Positions 50,212 through 59,574 of a DNA stretch of 64,000 bases are shown in pieces. The position numbers were made by a program, and so were the translations under genes. The number at the start of each line of letters is the position of its first letter. Positions within the stretch are counted from its first letter, which is position 1. The notes beneath the pieces were generated by a model, which saw only the letters and a program-made list of their open reading frames with translations, was not told where the DNA came from and searched no databases. The stretch is from positions 1,496,161 to 1,560,160 of the forward strand of contig NZ_SSYA01000001.1 of the NCBI RefSeq assembly GCF_004917065.1. Reading direction: 5' to 3'. The DNA comes from Geomonas ferrireducens. GTDB taxonomy: Bacteria > Desulfobacterota > Desulfuromonadia > Geobacterales > Geobacteraceae.

Positions 50212-52759
50212 CCCAAAGGATCAGCCCCGGGTCGTACACGGTCCCCAGTTCCGGGTGCCGCGGCATGACCCTCAAGAGAAAGCCGTGCCGCCCGCAGAAA
50301 CGGCATTCCAACTCGCCGCCGAAGTGACCGGCCTGTTCCGGGTCGGGGGCGGGGGCGAGCGGCACCACTTCCCCTCCCACGATGGATCCCCTCGAATCTA
50401 GCACCCCGAAGTACACCTCGACCGCGATCTCGGAGAGCGGCACCTCGCCTGGGGTGATCTGCACCGAGATGGGGACCCGCTCCCCGACGGTCACCTCCCG
50501 CGCGCACGTCGCCTCCACCGCCACGATGGAAAGCCCGCCCCATACGCCGTGTAGCCGCTCCTTCCAGCGCGCGAGTTCGACGGCCAGCCTCAGGTCGTCC
50601 CGGTTCAGCCGCTCCCAATGCTCGAAGGCGGGGAGGTAGCAGCGACGGGCGTACTCCTGCACCATGCGGTGCGTGGAGAAAACCGGGCAGAGGGTCTCCA
50701 TCGACGTCTTCATGAAGGCGGTCCAGCCGCGCGGAACGCCGTCGCTCCCCCGGTTGTAGAAAAGCGGCACGATCTCCTTCTCCAGGAGGTCGTAGATGGC
50801 CCGGCTCTCCACCTCGTTCTGGTAGGTGAGATCGTCGTAGACCTCCCCCCTGCCGATGGCCCAGCCGTTGTTCCCGCGGTAACCCTCGCACCACCAGCCG
50901 TCCAGGATGCTCATGTTGAGCCCGCCGTTGAAGGCGGCCTTCATGCCGCTCGTGCCGCTCGCCTCCAAAGGTCTGAGCGGCGTGTTGAGCCAGACGTCCA
51001 CCCCCTGCACGAGGCGCCGGGCCACCGAGATGTCGTAGTCCTCGAGGAAGAGGATGCGGCGCCGGAACTTCTCCTCTTTGGAGAGCTGAACGATCTGCCG
51101 GATGAGCTCCTTCCCCTGGTGGTCGGCGGGGTGCGCCTTGCCGGCGAAGACGATCTGCACCGGGCGCTCCGGGTGGTTCAGGATCCGCTCCAGGCGCTCC
51201 TTGTCGTGCAGAAGGAGCGTGCCGCGCTTGTAGGTCGCGAAGCGGCGCGCGAACCCGACGGTGAGGATCTCCGGGTCGAGTACGTCGCCGGCGCGGTCGA
51301 TCTCCTTGGTGCTCGCGTCGAGTTTCTGCAACTGGGTCTTGAGCGAGTTCCTCGCGTAGTCCACGAGGCGCTCGGTGCCGCGGCGGTGCGTGCGCCAAAG
51401 CTCGGCGTCCGGGATGCGCGTGACCTTGCGCCAGAGGGCGTCGTCGCTCTGCTCGATCCAGCGGGTCCCGAGGTAGCGGGTCAAGAGGCCGCTCATCTCC
51501 TCGGAGAGCCAGCTCTTCTGGTGCACCCCGTTCGTTACGTAGGTGAGGGGGAGTTGTTCTTCGGGAAGGTCGGGCCAGACGTCGGCCCACATGCGGCGCG
51601 AGACCATGCCGTGCAGCTCGCTCACGCCGTTTGAGTGCAACGATAGCTTCATGGCGAGGACCGCCATGCAGAAGTTCTCGTTGTTCCTGCCGTGGTTCTG
51701 CATCCCGAGGGCCATGAACTGCTCCCGGGAGAGACCCAGGCGGCGGTAGTACTGCCCGAGGTAGCGCTCGAGAAGCTCGGGGGGAAAGTGGTCGATGCCG
51801 GCCTCGACCGGCGTGTGGGTGGTGAAGACGTTGCCGCCGCGCACCGCCTCCATCGCCTCGCCGAAGGTGAGCGAACGCTCCTCCATCAGGAGGCGGATGC
51901 GCTCCAGGGCGAGGAAGGCGGCATGCCCCTCGTTCATGTGGCAGACGTTGGGCTCCACCCCGAGCAGGCGCAGCGCCCGGACCCCGCCGATGCCGAGCAG
52001 GATCTCCTGGCGGATGCGCATCTCCTGGTCGCCGCCGTAAAGGCGCGTCGTGATCTCCCGGTCCGCGGGTGCGTTCTCTTCCAGGTTGGTGTCGAGCAGG
52101 AACAGGCGCACCCGTCCCACGATGACGCGCCAGATCTGCACCCGCACCGTGCGCCCGGGGTACTCGACCTCGAAGGCGAGCGGGCTGCCATCCGCGTCGC
52201 GCTCGAGAGCGAGGGGAAGGTTGTAGAAGTCGTTTTCGGGGTAGATCTCCTGCTGCCACCCCTCGAGGTTCAGGTATTGGCGGAAGTACCCCTGCCGGTA
52301 CAGGAGCCCGACGCCTACGAGCGGGAGCCCCAGGTCGCTGGCGGATTTCAGGTGGTCGCCGGCCAGGATGCCGAGCCCCCCCGAGTAGATCGGGAGCGAC
52401 TCGTGCAGCCCGAACTCCATGGAGAAGTAGGCGATGTGGGCGCGCGGGTTGCCGTGCCGCTCGTACCAGGTGCGCGTTGCGAGATACTCGTTGAGCCTCT
52501 CCTCCACGTGGGAGAGGTGCGACATGAACCCCTCGTCCAGCATCAGGCTCTCGTAGGTCGCCTGCTGGAGGGAGCCGAGCATCTCGAGTGGGTTGTGGCG
52601 CGTGGTGCGCCAAAGCTCCGGGTCGAGTCGTTTGAAGAGGCCGATGGCCTCCGGCTCCCAGGTCCACCAGAGGTTGTATGCGATCCGTTGCAGCCCGGTG
52701 AGCTCCTTGGGGAGCGAGGGGACAACGGTGAAGCGGTGCAGCGTCGAGAAGAGGTTCAT
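50207..52759 (-). CDS. glgP: Alpha-glucan (glycogen) phosphorylase
   Basis: 850 residues of the alpha-glucan phosphorylase family (GT35), in the longer group with an N-terminal DUF3417-like extension (LPKELTGLQRIAYNLWWTWEPEA). SMEFGLHESLPIYSGGLGILAGDHLKSASDLGLPLVGVGLLY, VWLNTPLRPLEASGTSGMKAAFNGGLN (with the PLP lysine) and DGWWCEGYRGNNGWAIG are diagnostic. Releases glucose-1-phosphate. GAGGAGG lies before ATG 52759. Encoded 17 bases after the NtrC-type regulator, so likely in its operon. Confidence 0.93.
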   Translation of the reverse strand: MNLFSTLHRFTVVPSLPKELTGLQRIAYNLWWTWEPEAIGLFKRLDPELWRTTRHNPLEMLGSLQQATYESLMLDEGFMSHLSHVEERLNEYLATRTWYERHGNPRAHIAYFSMEFGLHESLPIYSGGLGILAGDHLKSASDLGLPLVGVGLLYRQGYFRQYLNLEGWQQEIYPENDFYNLPLALERDADGSPLAFEVEYPGRTVRVQIWRVIVGRVRLFLLDTNLEENAPADREITTRLYGGDQEMRIRQEILLGIGGVRALRLLGVEPNVCHMNEGHAAFLALERIRLLMEERSLTFGEAMEAVRGGNVFTTHTPVEAGIDHFPPELLERYLGQYYRRLGLSREQFMALGMQNHGRNNENFCMAVLAMKLSLHSNGVSELHGMVSRRMWADVWPDLPEEQLPLTYVTNGVHQKSWLSEEMSGLLTRYLGTRWIEQSDDALWRKVTRIPDAELWRTHRRGTERLVDYARNSLKTQLQKLDASTKEIDRAGDVLDPEILTVGFARRFATYKRGTLLLHDKERLERILNHPERPVQIVFAGKAHPADHQGKELIRQIVQLSKEEKFRRRILFLEDYDISVARRLVQGVDVWLNTPLRPLEASGTSGMKAAFNGGLNMSILDGWWCEGYRGNNGWAIGRGEVYDDLTYQNEVESRAIYDLLEKEIVPLFYNRGSDGVPRGWTAFMKTSMETLCPVFSTHRMVQEYARRCYLPAFEHWERLNRDDLRLAVELARWKERLHGVWGGLSIVAVEATCAREVTVGERVPISVQITPGEVPLSEIAVEVYFGVLDSRGSIVGGEVVPLAPAPDPEQAGHFGGELECRFCGRHGFLLRVMPRHPELGTVYDPGLILWG

Positions 52760-52775
52760 ACCGCCTCCTCGCTAC

Positions 52776-54143
52776 TTACTCCGGCCTCCCGATACCGAAC
52801 TTCTCCAGCCGGTATTGTAGCGTCTTGTAGCTCATGCCAAGAAGTGGTGCCGCTTTTGCGATGACCCAGTCGGCCCGTTCCATGGCCTTCGTGATCAGGT
52901 CGCGCTCCAGGTTGTCGATGGATATCCCCTCGGCGGGGAAGTCGAAGGGTAGCGATCCCGCCGGGGTCGCCTCGTTGTGCACCTCGGCCGGCAGGTCCTC
53001 GGGTTGGATGTAATCGCTTTCCGCCATGAGGACGCCACGCTCGATCACCGACTCGAGCTGGCGAACGTTGCCGGGCCAGTTGTAGTCCAAAAGGATCTTG
53101 AGCGCCGGTTTGCCGATCCCCTTGACCGGGATTCCCGACGCCGCGCTGTACTTCTTCAGGAAGAAGTGCGCGAGCGTCACGATGTCGTTCCCCCGCTCGC
53201 GCAGGGGGGGGAGGGTGATGCGGATCACGTTCAGACGGTAGAAGAGGTCCTCGCGGAAGTTGCCGCGCTTGGTTTCCTGTTCGAGGTCCTTGTTGGTGGC
53301 GGAGATGATCCTTACGTCGACCGGGATGTTGATCTTGCCGCCGACCCTGCGGATCTCCTTCTCCTGGATGGCGCGCAAAAGCTTCGCCTGCATGGCGACG
53401 TTCATCTCGCCGATCTCGTCCAGGAATACGGTGCCCCCGTCGGCTGCCTCGAAGATGCCGAGCTCCCGGCTCCCGGCGCCGGTAAAGGACCCTTTTTCGT
53501 GCCCGAAGAGCTCGCTCTCCATGAGCGCGTCGGGGATGGCGGCGCAGTTGATGGCGAAGAACGCCTTGTCCTTCCTCGGGCTGCCGTCGTGGATCGCGCG
53601 CGCCACCAGTTCCTTGCCGGTTCCCGACTCGCCGTAGATGAGGACCGTGGTGGAGGTGGGGGCGATCTTGTGGATGATGCGGGCCACTTCCATCATCTTC
53701 GGGTGCTCCCCGATCATGTTCGGCAGCGTCCTCGTCTCGGCGAGCTTTTTCTGCAGTACCCGGTTTTCCTTCAGGAGCATGATGCGCTCGAAGGCGCGCT
53801 GCACGGTGAGGATCAGGTTCTCGCGTTCGAGGGGCTTCTCCAGGTAGTCGAAGGCCCCCTTCTTCATCGCCTCCACCGCCGAATCGATGGTGCCGTGGGC
53901 GGTCATCATCACCACACATTGGGCAGGGTTCTCCGCGAGCACCTGCTCCATGAGCTCCATCCCGGTCATCCCCTGCATCTTGAGGTCGGTGAGCAGGAGG
54001 TCGTACTCCGCGCGCCCCAACTCCTGCAGCGCCTCCTCCGCGCTCGGAACGGTGCAGAGGCGGTACCCCGCCTTGGTGAGGATGGCGCTTAGGATGTCCC
54101 GCTGCCCTTTCTCGTCGTCTACTACCAGGATGCTGCCGCTCAT
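52776..54143 (-). CDS. NtrC-type sigma-54-dependent response regulator, likely flagellar regulator
   Basis: 455 residues from ATG 54143, where ACAGGAGTGG sits upstream; a longer frame to 54182 is less likely. Receiver domain with D53 (LLTDLKMQG), AAA+ domain with Walker A GESGTGKE, the sigma-54 contact loop ESELFGHEKGSFTGA (Ser in place of Ala in GAFTGA, tolerated in known activators) and a Fis helix-turn-helix at the end (AKAAPLLGMSYKTLQYRLEKFGI). Next to the flagellar operon with its two sigma-54 promoters, it is the best candidate for the FgrM-type flagellar master regulator known from Geobacter. This link is inference. Confidence 0.85.
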   Translation of the reverse strand: MSGSILVVDDEKGQRDILSAILTKAGYRLCTVPSAEEALQELGRAEYDLLLTDLKMQGMTGMELMEQVLAENPAQCVVMMTAHGTIDSAVEAMKKGAFDYLEKPLERENLILTVQRAFERIMLLKENRVLQKKLAETRTLPNMIGEHPKMMEVARIIHKIAPTSTTVLIYGESGTGKELVARAIHDGSPRKDKAFFAINCAAIPDALMESELFGHEKGSFTGAGSRELGIFEAADGGTVFLDEIGEMNVAMQAKLLRAIQEKEIRRVGGKINIPVDVRIISATNKDLEQETKRGNFREDLFYRLNVIRITLPPLRERGNDIVTLAHFFLKKYSAASGIPVKGIGKPALKILLDYNWPGNVRQLESVIERGVLMAESDYIQPEDLPAEVHNEATPAGSLPFDFPAEGISIDNLERDLITKAMERADWVIAKAAPLLGMSYKTLQYRLEKFGIGRPE

Positions 54144-54185
54144 TACCACTCCTGTCTCGTTCATGTCTTGATTCATGCCCACGGT

Positions 54186-55634
54186 TTACGCCTGCGCCGA
54201 CGCTTCCCGCGTTTCCAGCTTCTGCTGCGCCGCACCGGGCGCGGGAAGGAGCACGGTGAAGGTGGTACCTTCGCCCTTGCGGCTCGCCACCGAGATGCTA
54301 CCCCCGTGCTCCTTGATGATGCGCTCGGTGATGGCGAGACCAAGACCTATGCCGGCCTCGCGCGTGGTGAAGTAGGGCTGGAAGACCTTCTCCAGGTCCT
54401 GCTCCTCGATCCCGGTGCCGTGGTCGCTGAAGGTGAGGCGGAATACGCCGTTGTCGGCATCGAGCGCCGCCCCAAACGTGATGGCGCCACCTTCGGGCAT
54501 CGCCTGGGTGCTGTTGCTCAAGAAGTTGCAGAGGCAGTTGCGCATCAATTCCGGGTCGATTTGCAGCGGGGGGAGGTCCGCCGGGATCTCCCTGACCACG
54601 GTGATGTTACGCTCGACGAGCCGGTCCTGCATGATCTGCATCGCCTTGCTGACGAGGTCGTTGTAGCTCACCTGCTGCAGCTTCAGCTTGAGCGGCCGTC
54701 CGTAGTTCATGAAGTTGAGGACCATGTAGTTCGCCTTGCGAACCTCTTCCTTGATGTTGTCGGCGATCGAGGTGAGCTCGCCTCCTTTGTCGCGGCAGGT
54801 CGGCAGCAGCTCGCTCTTCAAGTGGTCGATGGCGAGGCTTATGTAGTTCAGCGGGTTGCGGATCTCGTGGGCGATGCCGGCGGCCAACTGCCCCACCTTC
54901 GAGAGGTGTTCCGCCTCGTAGAGTCTTTTTTCCAGCTGCTCCTTCTCCTTCAGCTTCTTCACCATTTCGTTAAGGTTCGCGGCGAGTTCGCCGATCTCGT
55001 CGCCGCTTCCCGCCTCGAAGGTTACACTCAGGTCCCCGGCGGAGACTTCCTTGACGCTCGTGGCCAGGCGACGAATCGGGCTCGTGTAGCGGCGCGCCAG
55101 GAAGATGATGAGGATCATCCCCGCCATGAAGACGAGCACCGTAGCGGAGAGGCGCCGGACGAAGTTTGCGTGCTGGATGTCGCGGATGTTGTCCAAAAGG
55201 AGGTTGATCTGCACGTAGCCCAGCTGCTCGTCCCCCACGATGACCGGCACGACAAGGTCGTAGGGCTTGAGCGAGCCCCCTCCGCCGCCGCGGCGCGATG
55301 CCTTGAGACCCTTCTCGAGTTTCTTGATCTCGCGCTTCTTGCCGACCTGCGCCGGGTCGGAGGAGTTGATGATCTCCCCCTCGTTGTTGATGATGTTGAT
55401 CTCGTTGATCCCTTTGTTCTTGGCGTGGCTTAGGTACTCGGAGAGGCGGGAGGACTCCTCTTCGGAGGTGAGGTCCTCCACGCTCAGCTGAATCGCCTTG
55501 GAGACCACCGTGGAGCTCTCCTGGATCTCCTGCACCAGGTCGTTCTGGCTGAACTGGTTCAGGAGGAAGAGTACCAGCGTGGCGACTACCAGCATGGTGA
55601 GCATGATCATCACCAGCTTCGTATTAAGTTTCAT
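54186..55634 (-). CDS. Membrane sensor histidine kinase, partner of the NtrC-type regulator
   Basis: 482 residues from ATG 55634 (AAAGGG upstream; the longer frame lacks a site). TM1 at about 5-25, a periplasmic domain of about 150 residues with a run of Gly (RRGGGGGSLKPYD), TM2 at about 175-195, HAMP, a His-box LAAGIAHEIRNPLNYISLAIDHLK and ATPase domain (NFLSNSTQAMPEGG, GTGIEEQDLEKVFQPYFTTREAGIGLGLAI). NtrB-like layout. It ends 42 bases before the regulator start and forms an operon with it and glgP. Confidence 0.9.
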   Translation of the reverse strand: MKLNTKLVMIMLTMLVVATLVLFLLNQFSQNDLVQEIQESSTVVSKAIQLSVEDLTSEEESSRLSEYLSHAKNKGINEINIINNEGEIINSSDPAQVGKKREIKKLEKGLKASRRGGGGGSLKPYDLVVPVIVGDEQLGYVQINLLLDNIRDIQHANFVRRLSATVLVFMAGMILIIFLARRYTSPIRRLATSVKEVSAGDLSVTFEAGSGDEIGELAANLNEMVKKLKEKEQLEKRLYEAEHLSKVGQLAAGIAHEIRNPLNYISLAIDHLKSELLPTCRDKGGELTSIADNIKEEVRKANYMVLNFMNYGRPLKLKLQQVSYNDLVSKAMQIMQDRLVERNITVVREIPADLPPLQIDPELMRNCLCNFLSNSTQAMPEGGAITFGAALDADNGVFRLTFSDHGTGIEEQDLEKVFQPYFTTREAGIGLGLAITERIIKEHGGSISVASRKGEGTTFTVLLPAPGAAQQKLETREASAQA

Positions 55635-55821
55635 AACACCCTTTCCGGACGGTGAGTTTTCACTAAGCTCCGAAGTATACTGCAGCGCCTTCACCCAGAC
55701 AAGAGTGATCTCTCGCGGGGGGCGGTTATGCTTCGGTTAATTGGCTTCCATTAGCGTTGACTTGCTGCTAAGATGCCGGTCGTTGATATTCATGACCAGA
55801 GGCGGCGGGAGGATCGGGAGC

Positions 55822-56007
55822 ATGAGTTACATCGTCGACAGGATTTCGAACAACCTCAGGATCGACCCGGACGCGGGGGGGCAGGAGCATCGGCGCAAGC
55901 GGGAAAAGCCTGGCCACAAGGCGGACCAGGCGGACAGTGTCAGCATCTCCGATGAGGCGAAAAAGCTGCTGCAGGAGGCCGAGGTGGAGGAGACTCCCGA
56001 GGCCTAG
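55822..56007 (+). CDS. Small hydrophilic protein of unknown function
   Basis: 61 residues from ATG 55822 with GGAGGATCGGGAG upstream. Basic middle part (EHRRKREKPGHKADQ), then DSVSISDEAKKLLQEAE, a phrase of the VSIS.EAKKL type seen in small flagellar regulators and cysteine-free helical proteins, and an acidic tail. Not long enough or close enough to call FlgM. Its stop overlaps that of the convergent HDOD gene by four bases. Confidence 0.6.
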   Translation: MSYIVDRISNNLRIDPDAGGQEHRRKREKPGHKADQADSVSISDEAKKLLQEAEVEETPEA

Positions 56008-56855
56008 CTGGTGAAGAGGGCCTTGTCCTCGCCGAAGGCCTTGTCGAAGATCTCCAGCATCTCCTCGGCCTTTTCCTCGCTTAAGTTCAGCATCTGGCCT
56101 GCCTTCGAGCCGGCGAGATCCACATCTTCCCGCGGCTCCCTGATGCCGATGCCGAGCTTGAGGCAGAACTGGTCCGCAAGCGAGGTGACCGCGGTGAGGT
56201 TCACCACCGCCGGGTCATCCAGTTCGGTGAAGTCTAGGTTGTGGTGCTGCAGTATGGCACTGGTCAGTATCTCAGGGAAGTTCCACTTCTTTATAACGTA
56301 TGCCCCCACCTCGTCGTGGGTGAAGGGGTATATCCCGCGTTCCGCCTGCCCGAAGGTGATCCCCTCGTTGTAACAGTGCTGCATGACCTCCTGGAACTTG
56401 TCGCGGTCCAGGGTGTTCATTATGATCTTTCCGATGTCGTGGAACAGGCCGGCGAGAAAGGCCTCCTCCTCGTTTGCGGCGCGGGTGCGGTTCGCGATGA
56501 TCCTCGCGGCGAGGCCAGCGGCGAAGGAATGCTCCCAGAGCATCTTCTCGGTGAGCCCGTACGGCTTGTACACCTGTTTCACCGATGCGGCTACGACAAG
56601 GCTTCGCAAGGTGCTGAAGCCCAGGATGACGATGGCGCTGGAGAGGGTCTGGATCTGGCGGCGGCAGCCGTAGAAGGATGAGTTGGATATCTTGAGGACG
56701 CGGGCCGCGACGGCCGGGTCCGAGGAAACGATCTTGGCCAGTTCTTCCGCCGTTGCCGTGTCGCTTTCGATGAGTTCCATGACTTTGATGGCGACGATAG
56801 GAATGGTGGGGAGGTCCGCTGCGGTCATGATCGCAGTTTCGAGTTCTTTGTTCAT
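56004..56855 (-). CDS. HDOD-domain signalling protein
   Basis: 283 residues from ATG 56855 (AAGGATCTC upstream). The HDOD domain runs almost full length: DLPTIPIVAIKVMELIESDTATAEELAKIVSSDPAVAARVLKISNSSFYG, then an HD-like GLFHDIGKIIM and ILQHHN. HDOD proteins lack full HD catalytic residues and act in signalling, motility or c-di-GMP pathways. Stand-alone gene convergent with the small ORF. Confidence 0.9.
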   Translation of the reverse strand: MNKELETAIMTAADLPTIPIVAIKVMELIESDTATAEELAKIVSSDPAVAARVLKISNSSFYGCRRQIQTLSSAIVILGFSTLRSLVVAASVKQVYKPYGLTEKMLWEHSFAAGLAARIIANRTRAANEEEAFLAGLFHDIGKIIMNTLDRDKFQEVMQHCYNEGITFGQAERGIYPFTHDEVGAYVIKKWNFPEILTSAILQHHNLDFTELDDPAVVNLTAVTSLADQFCLKLGIGIREPREDVDLAGSKAGQMLNLSEEKAEEMLEIFDKAFGEDKALFTS

Positions 56856-57007
56856 GCCATGAGATCCTTGCGTGGGCTGGGACGGCGGGTTTCGGTCAGG
56901 TTCCAAAATATACCAAATTATTAGCTTTAAGCAAGCGGGGATTTAATGATTGAAAGGGGGGGCAGCGCAGTCTATACTGCGGCGAAAAAACAGGATAGGT
57001 CGGTACA

Positions 57008-57643
57008 TTGATCGTAAAGACGACGCAGTTTATTAAAAGTGCAACAAGGCCCGCCCACTACCCCGAGGGGGACCTCCCCGAGATCGCCTTCGCCGGCCGT
57101 TCCAACGTGGGGAAATCTTCGCTGGTGAACGTGCTGGTGAACCGCAAGAACCTGGTGCGCACGAGCTCCACCCCGGGCCGTACCCAGCTCATCAACTTCT
57201 TCCAGGTGAACGACGACTTCATGCTGGTCGACCTTCCCGGTTACGGCTACGCCAAGGTGCCGCTCGCGGTTAAGAAGGACTGGCGCCCGATGATGGAGAC
57301 CTACCTCGCCAAAAGGAAGAACCTGCGCGGCGTGGTGCTCATCCTCGATATCCGCCGGGTTCCGACCGAGGACGACCTGCAGATGCTCGCCTGGCTCAGG
57401 GCCTATTCCGTCGCCCCGATCCTCGTGGTCACCAAGTGCGACAAGCTCTCCAAGAACGAGCGCGCGCGGCAGACCGCGGTGATCGCGGAGAAGCTCGGCG
57501 TGACGAAGGGGGAACTCAACTTCTTCTCCGCCCTGAACAAGGAGGGACGCGACGCGGTCTGGGCCCGCATCGACGCTCTTTTGGCGCCCGACGACGCCGA
57601 ACCCGGCGAAATCGCGCCGGAAGCCGAGCCGGTTATTGATTGA
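57008..57643 (+). CDS. engB: Ribosome biogenesis GTPase EngB (YihA/YsxC)
   Basis: 211 residues with a TTG start. G1 [20 protein letters not shown]2 [18 protein letters not shown]3 [11 protein letters not shown] and G4 TKCDKL are all present, in the length of the YihA group. The start begins the family sequence ([18 protein letters not shown]) with a weak AGGATAGG upstream. Its stop codon overlaps the promoter of the cobamide operon. Essential large-subunit assembly factor in other bacteria. Confidence 0.94.
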   Translation: MIVKTTQFIKSATRPAHYPEGDLPEIAFAGRSNVGKSSLVNVLVNRKNLVRTSSTPGRTQLINFFQVNDDFMLVDLPGYGYAKVPLAVKKDWRPMMETYLAKRKNLRGVVLILDIRRVPTEDDLQMLAWLRAYSVAPILVVTKCDKLSKNERARQTAVIAEKLGVTKGELNFFSALNKEGRDAVWARIDALLAPDDAEPGEIAPEAEPVID

Positions 57644-57668
57644 CAACCAGCGGCGCCTCTGTTAGTAA
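57640..57668 (+). promoter_or_regulatory. Sigma-70 promoter of the cobamide operon
   Basis: TTGACA (57640-57645), 17 bases, TAGTAA (57663-57668), overlapping the engB stop and 22 bases before the riboswitch. Confidence 0.7.
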
Positions 57669-57689
57669 ACATGGCGCTGTATGAAAATC

Positions 57690-57862
57690 GAGACGTTCGT
57701 CCTGGTGCCCCGAGTGGGGTTAAAAGGGAAGAGGGTGTGAATCCCTCGCTGTCCCGCAACTGTGAACGGAGATGAAAGCCGCAACAACGCCACTGATCGT
57801 ATCGGGAAGGCGCGGCGAGTAAGACGACCCGTGAGTCAGGAAACCTGCCAGGATAGAAGCTT
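57690..57862 (+). promoter_or_regulatory. Cobalamin (AdoCbl) riboswitch
   Basis: Contains the conserved parts in order: TTAAAAGGGAAGAGGGTGTGAAT, CCCTCGCTGTCCCGCAACTGT (B12 box region), a variable arm with CATCGTATCGGG-like pairing, and GAGTCAGGAAACCTGCC. It is followed by a terminator, so adenosylcobalamin should turn the operon off. Confidence 0.93.
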
Positions 57863-57921
57863 ACCGCAACCTCCGTGGCAGAGGGGCTAAAGCCGGAATC
57901 GCGCCCGCAGTGCGATTTTTG

Positions 57922-57955
57922 ACCCGCCTTCCGTCCATGGAAGGGGGGTTTTTTT
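57922..57955 (+). terminator. Riboswitch-controlled terminator that also holds the cobU ribosome site
   Basis: CGCCTTCC/GGAAGGGG stem with loop GTCCAT, then seven T directly followed by ATG. The G-rich 3' arm (57941-57948) lies 7 bases before the cobU ATG and is its only possible Shine-Dalgarno. Confidence 0.75.
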
Positions 57956-58477
57956 ATGTCCAAAACGGTCCTAGTCACTGGCGGTGCGAGAAGCGGCAAG
58001 AGCCGGTTCGCCGAGGGGCTCGCCGAGAGCTACGCCCCCTTGCGCGGCTACCTCGCCACCGGCGAGGCGGGGGACGCCGAGATGGCCGAACGCATCGAGC
58101 GGCACCGGGGAAGACGCGGGCCCGAGTGGCAGACCGTCGAAGAGCCCGTCGGGGTGGAGGAAGCGATCCGCGCCCACGAGCACCGCTTCAACGTGATCCT
58201 TATGGACTGCGTCACCCTCTGGGTCACGAACCTCCTCTTCCGCTGCGAGGGGGGCGCGCAGGAGGCCTTGGCCCAGGTGAAGAGCTTCGCCGGAAGCTTC
58301 CCGCATTTAAATACACCACTCATCATCGTCACCAACGAAGTCGGCATGGGGATCGTCCCGGAACACCCGCTCTCGCGGACCTTCCGGGACTTGGCGGGTG
58401 AGGCGAACGAGATCATAGCCGCGGCGGCCGACGAGGTGTACGTCACCATCTCCGGGCTGCCGCTCAGGCTCAAATGA
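57956..58477 (+). CDS. cobU: Adenosylcobinamide kinase / guanylyltransferase
   Basis: 173 residues. Walker [19 protein letters not shown] and the family's [12 protein letters not shown] and [24 protein letters not shown]. Activates adenosylcobinamide to GDP-cobinamide in the nucleotide loop pathway. First gene after the riboswitch. Confidence 0.95.
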   Translation: MSKTVLVTGGARSGKSRFAEGLAESYAPLRGYLATGEAGDAEMAERIERHRGRRGPEWQTVEEPVGVEEAIRAHEHRFNVILMDCVTLWVTNLLFRCEGGAQEALAQVKSFAGSFPHLNTPLIIVTNEVGMGIVPEHPLSRTFRDLAGEANEIIAAAADEVYVTISGLPLRLK

Positions 58478-58506
58478 AAGTTGCGATGACGCACAAGGAG
58501 GCAGGC

Positions 58507-59559
58507 ATGACACTTCTGGAGGCCACCCTGGCCAAAATTCAGCCCGTGGACGAGGCACTTCTCGCCAAGGCCCAGGCCAAACTCGACAACAAGACCAAGC
58601 CGCAGGGCTCGCTCGGTCGTCTTGAGGAGGTGGCGCGCCGTTTCGCCGCCATCACCGAGGACCTTTCCCCCGACACGGCGAAGAAGGTGATCTTCACCTT
58701 CGCGGGCGACCACGGCATCGTCGAGGAAGGGGTCTCCCTCTTCCCGAAAGAGGTCACGCCGCAGATGGTGCTCAACTTCCTGCGCGGCGGCGCCGGGGTG
58801 AACGTGCTTGCGCGCCACACGGGCGCGGAGGTGCGCGTAGTGGACGTAGGCGTCGACTACGACTTCGAACCCGCCCCCGGGCTCATCATCAGGAAGGTGG
58901 CGAAGGGAACCCGCAATTTCGCGAAGGGCCCCGCCATGACCACTGAGGAGGCGGTCGCCGCCGTCGAGGTCGGCATAGCACTCGCCGAAGAGGCCAAGAA
59001 GGAAGGGGTCGCCATGGTCGGTACCGGCGAGATGGGAATCGGCAACACGAGCCCCTCCTCCGCCATCATCGCCGCCATCGCCGGATGCACGGTCCGCGAG
59101 GTGACGCATCGCGGCACCGGCATCGGCGACGAGGCGCTCGAGAAGAAAATCCGGGCGATCCAGGCCGGCCTCGACCTGAACCGTCCCGACCCGCAGAACC
59201 CGCTCGAAGTCCTCACCAAGGTTGGGGGGCTGGAGATCGCCGGGATCGCCGGGCTCGTGCTCGGCGCCGCCGCGAACCGCCTGCCGGTCGTTGTGGACGG
59301 CTTCATCTCCACCGCCGGCGCGCTCATCGCCTCCGAAATGCACCCCTCGGTGCGCGACTACATCTTCACCGCGCACACCTCCGTGGAAATCGGCCACCAG
59401 ATGATGATGGAGCGGATCGGGGTCAAGCCGCTTCTCGACCTGCAGTTCCGTCTCGGCGAAGGAACCGGCGCGGCGCTCGCCATGGGGCTCATCGAGGCGG
59501 GTGTCAAGGTGCTCAAGGAAATGGCGACCTTCGAGGAAGCCGGGGTGGCCTCCTCTTAG
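58507..59559 (+). CDS. cobT: Nicotinate-nucleotide:dimethylbenzimidazole phosphoribosyltransferase
   Basis: 350 residues from ATG 58507, where AAGGAGG is perfectly placed; the earlier in-frame ATG at 58474 overlaps cobU and lacks a site. Motifs [64 protein letters not shown] and [14 protein letters not shown]. Activates the lower ligand as its ribotide phosphate. Confidence 0.95.
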   Translation: MTLLEATLAKIQPVDEALLAKAQAKLDNKTKPQGSLGRLEEVARRFAAITEDLSPDTAKKVIFTFAGDHGIVEEGVSLFPKEVTPQMVLNFLRGGAGVNVLARHTGAEVRVVDVGVDYDFEPAPGLIIRKVAKGTRNFAKGPAMTTEEAVAAVEVGIALAEEAKKEGVAMVGTGEMGIGNTSPSSAIIAAIAGCTVREVTHRGTGIGDEALEKKIRAIQAGLDLNRPDPQNPLEVLTKVGGLEIAGIAGLVLGAAANRLPVVVDGFISTAGALIASEMHPSVRDYIFTAHTSVEIGHQMMMERIGVKPLLDLQFRLGEGTGAALAMGLIEAGVKVLKEMATFEEAGVASS

Positions 59560-59574
59560 GAGGCGGGAGGACCG

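Noticed and set aside
51692-52864. 390-residue plus-strand frame opposite glgP
   Set aside because: Shadow of the phosphorylase gene, without ribosome site or motifs.
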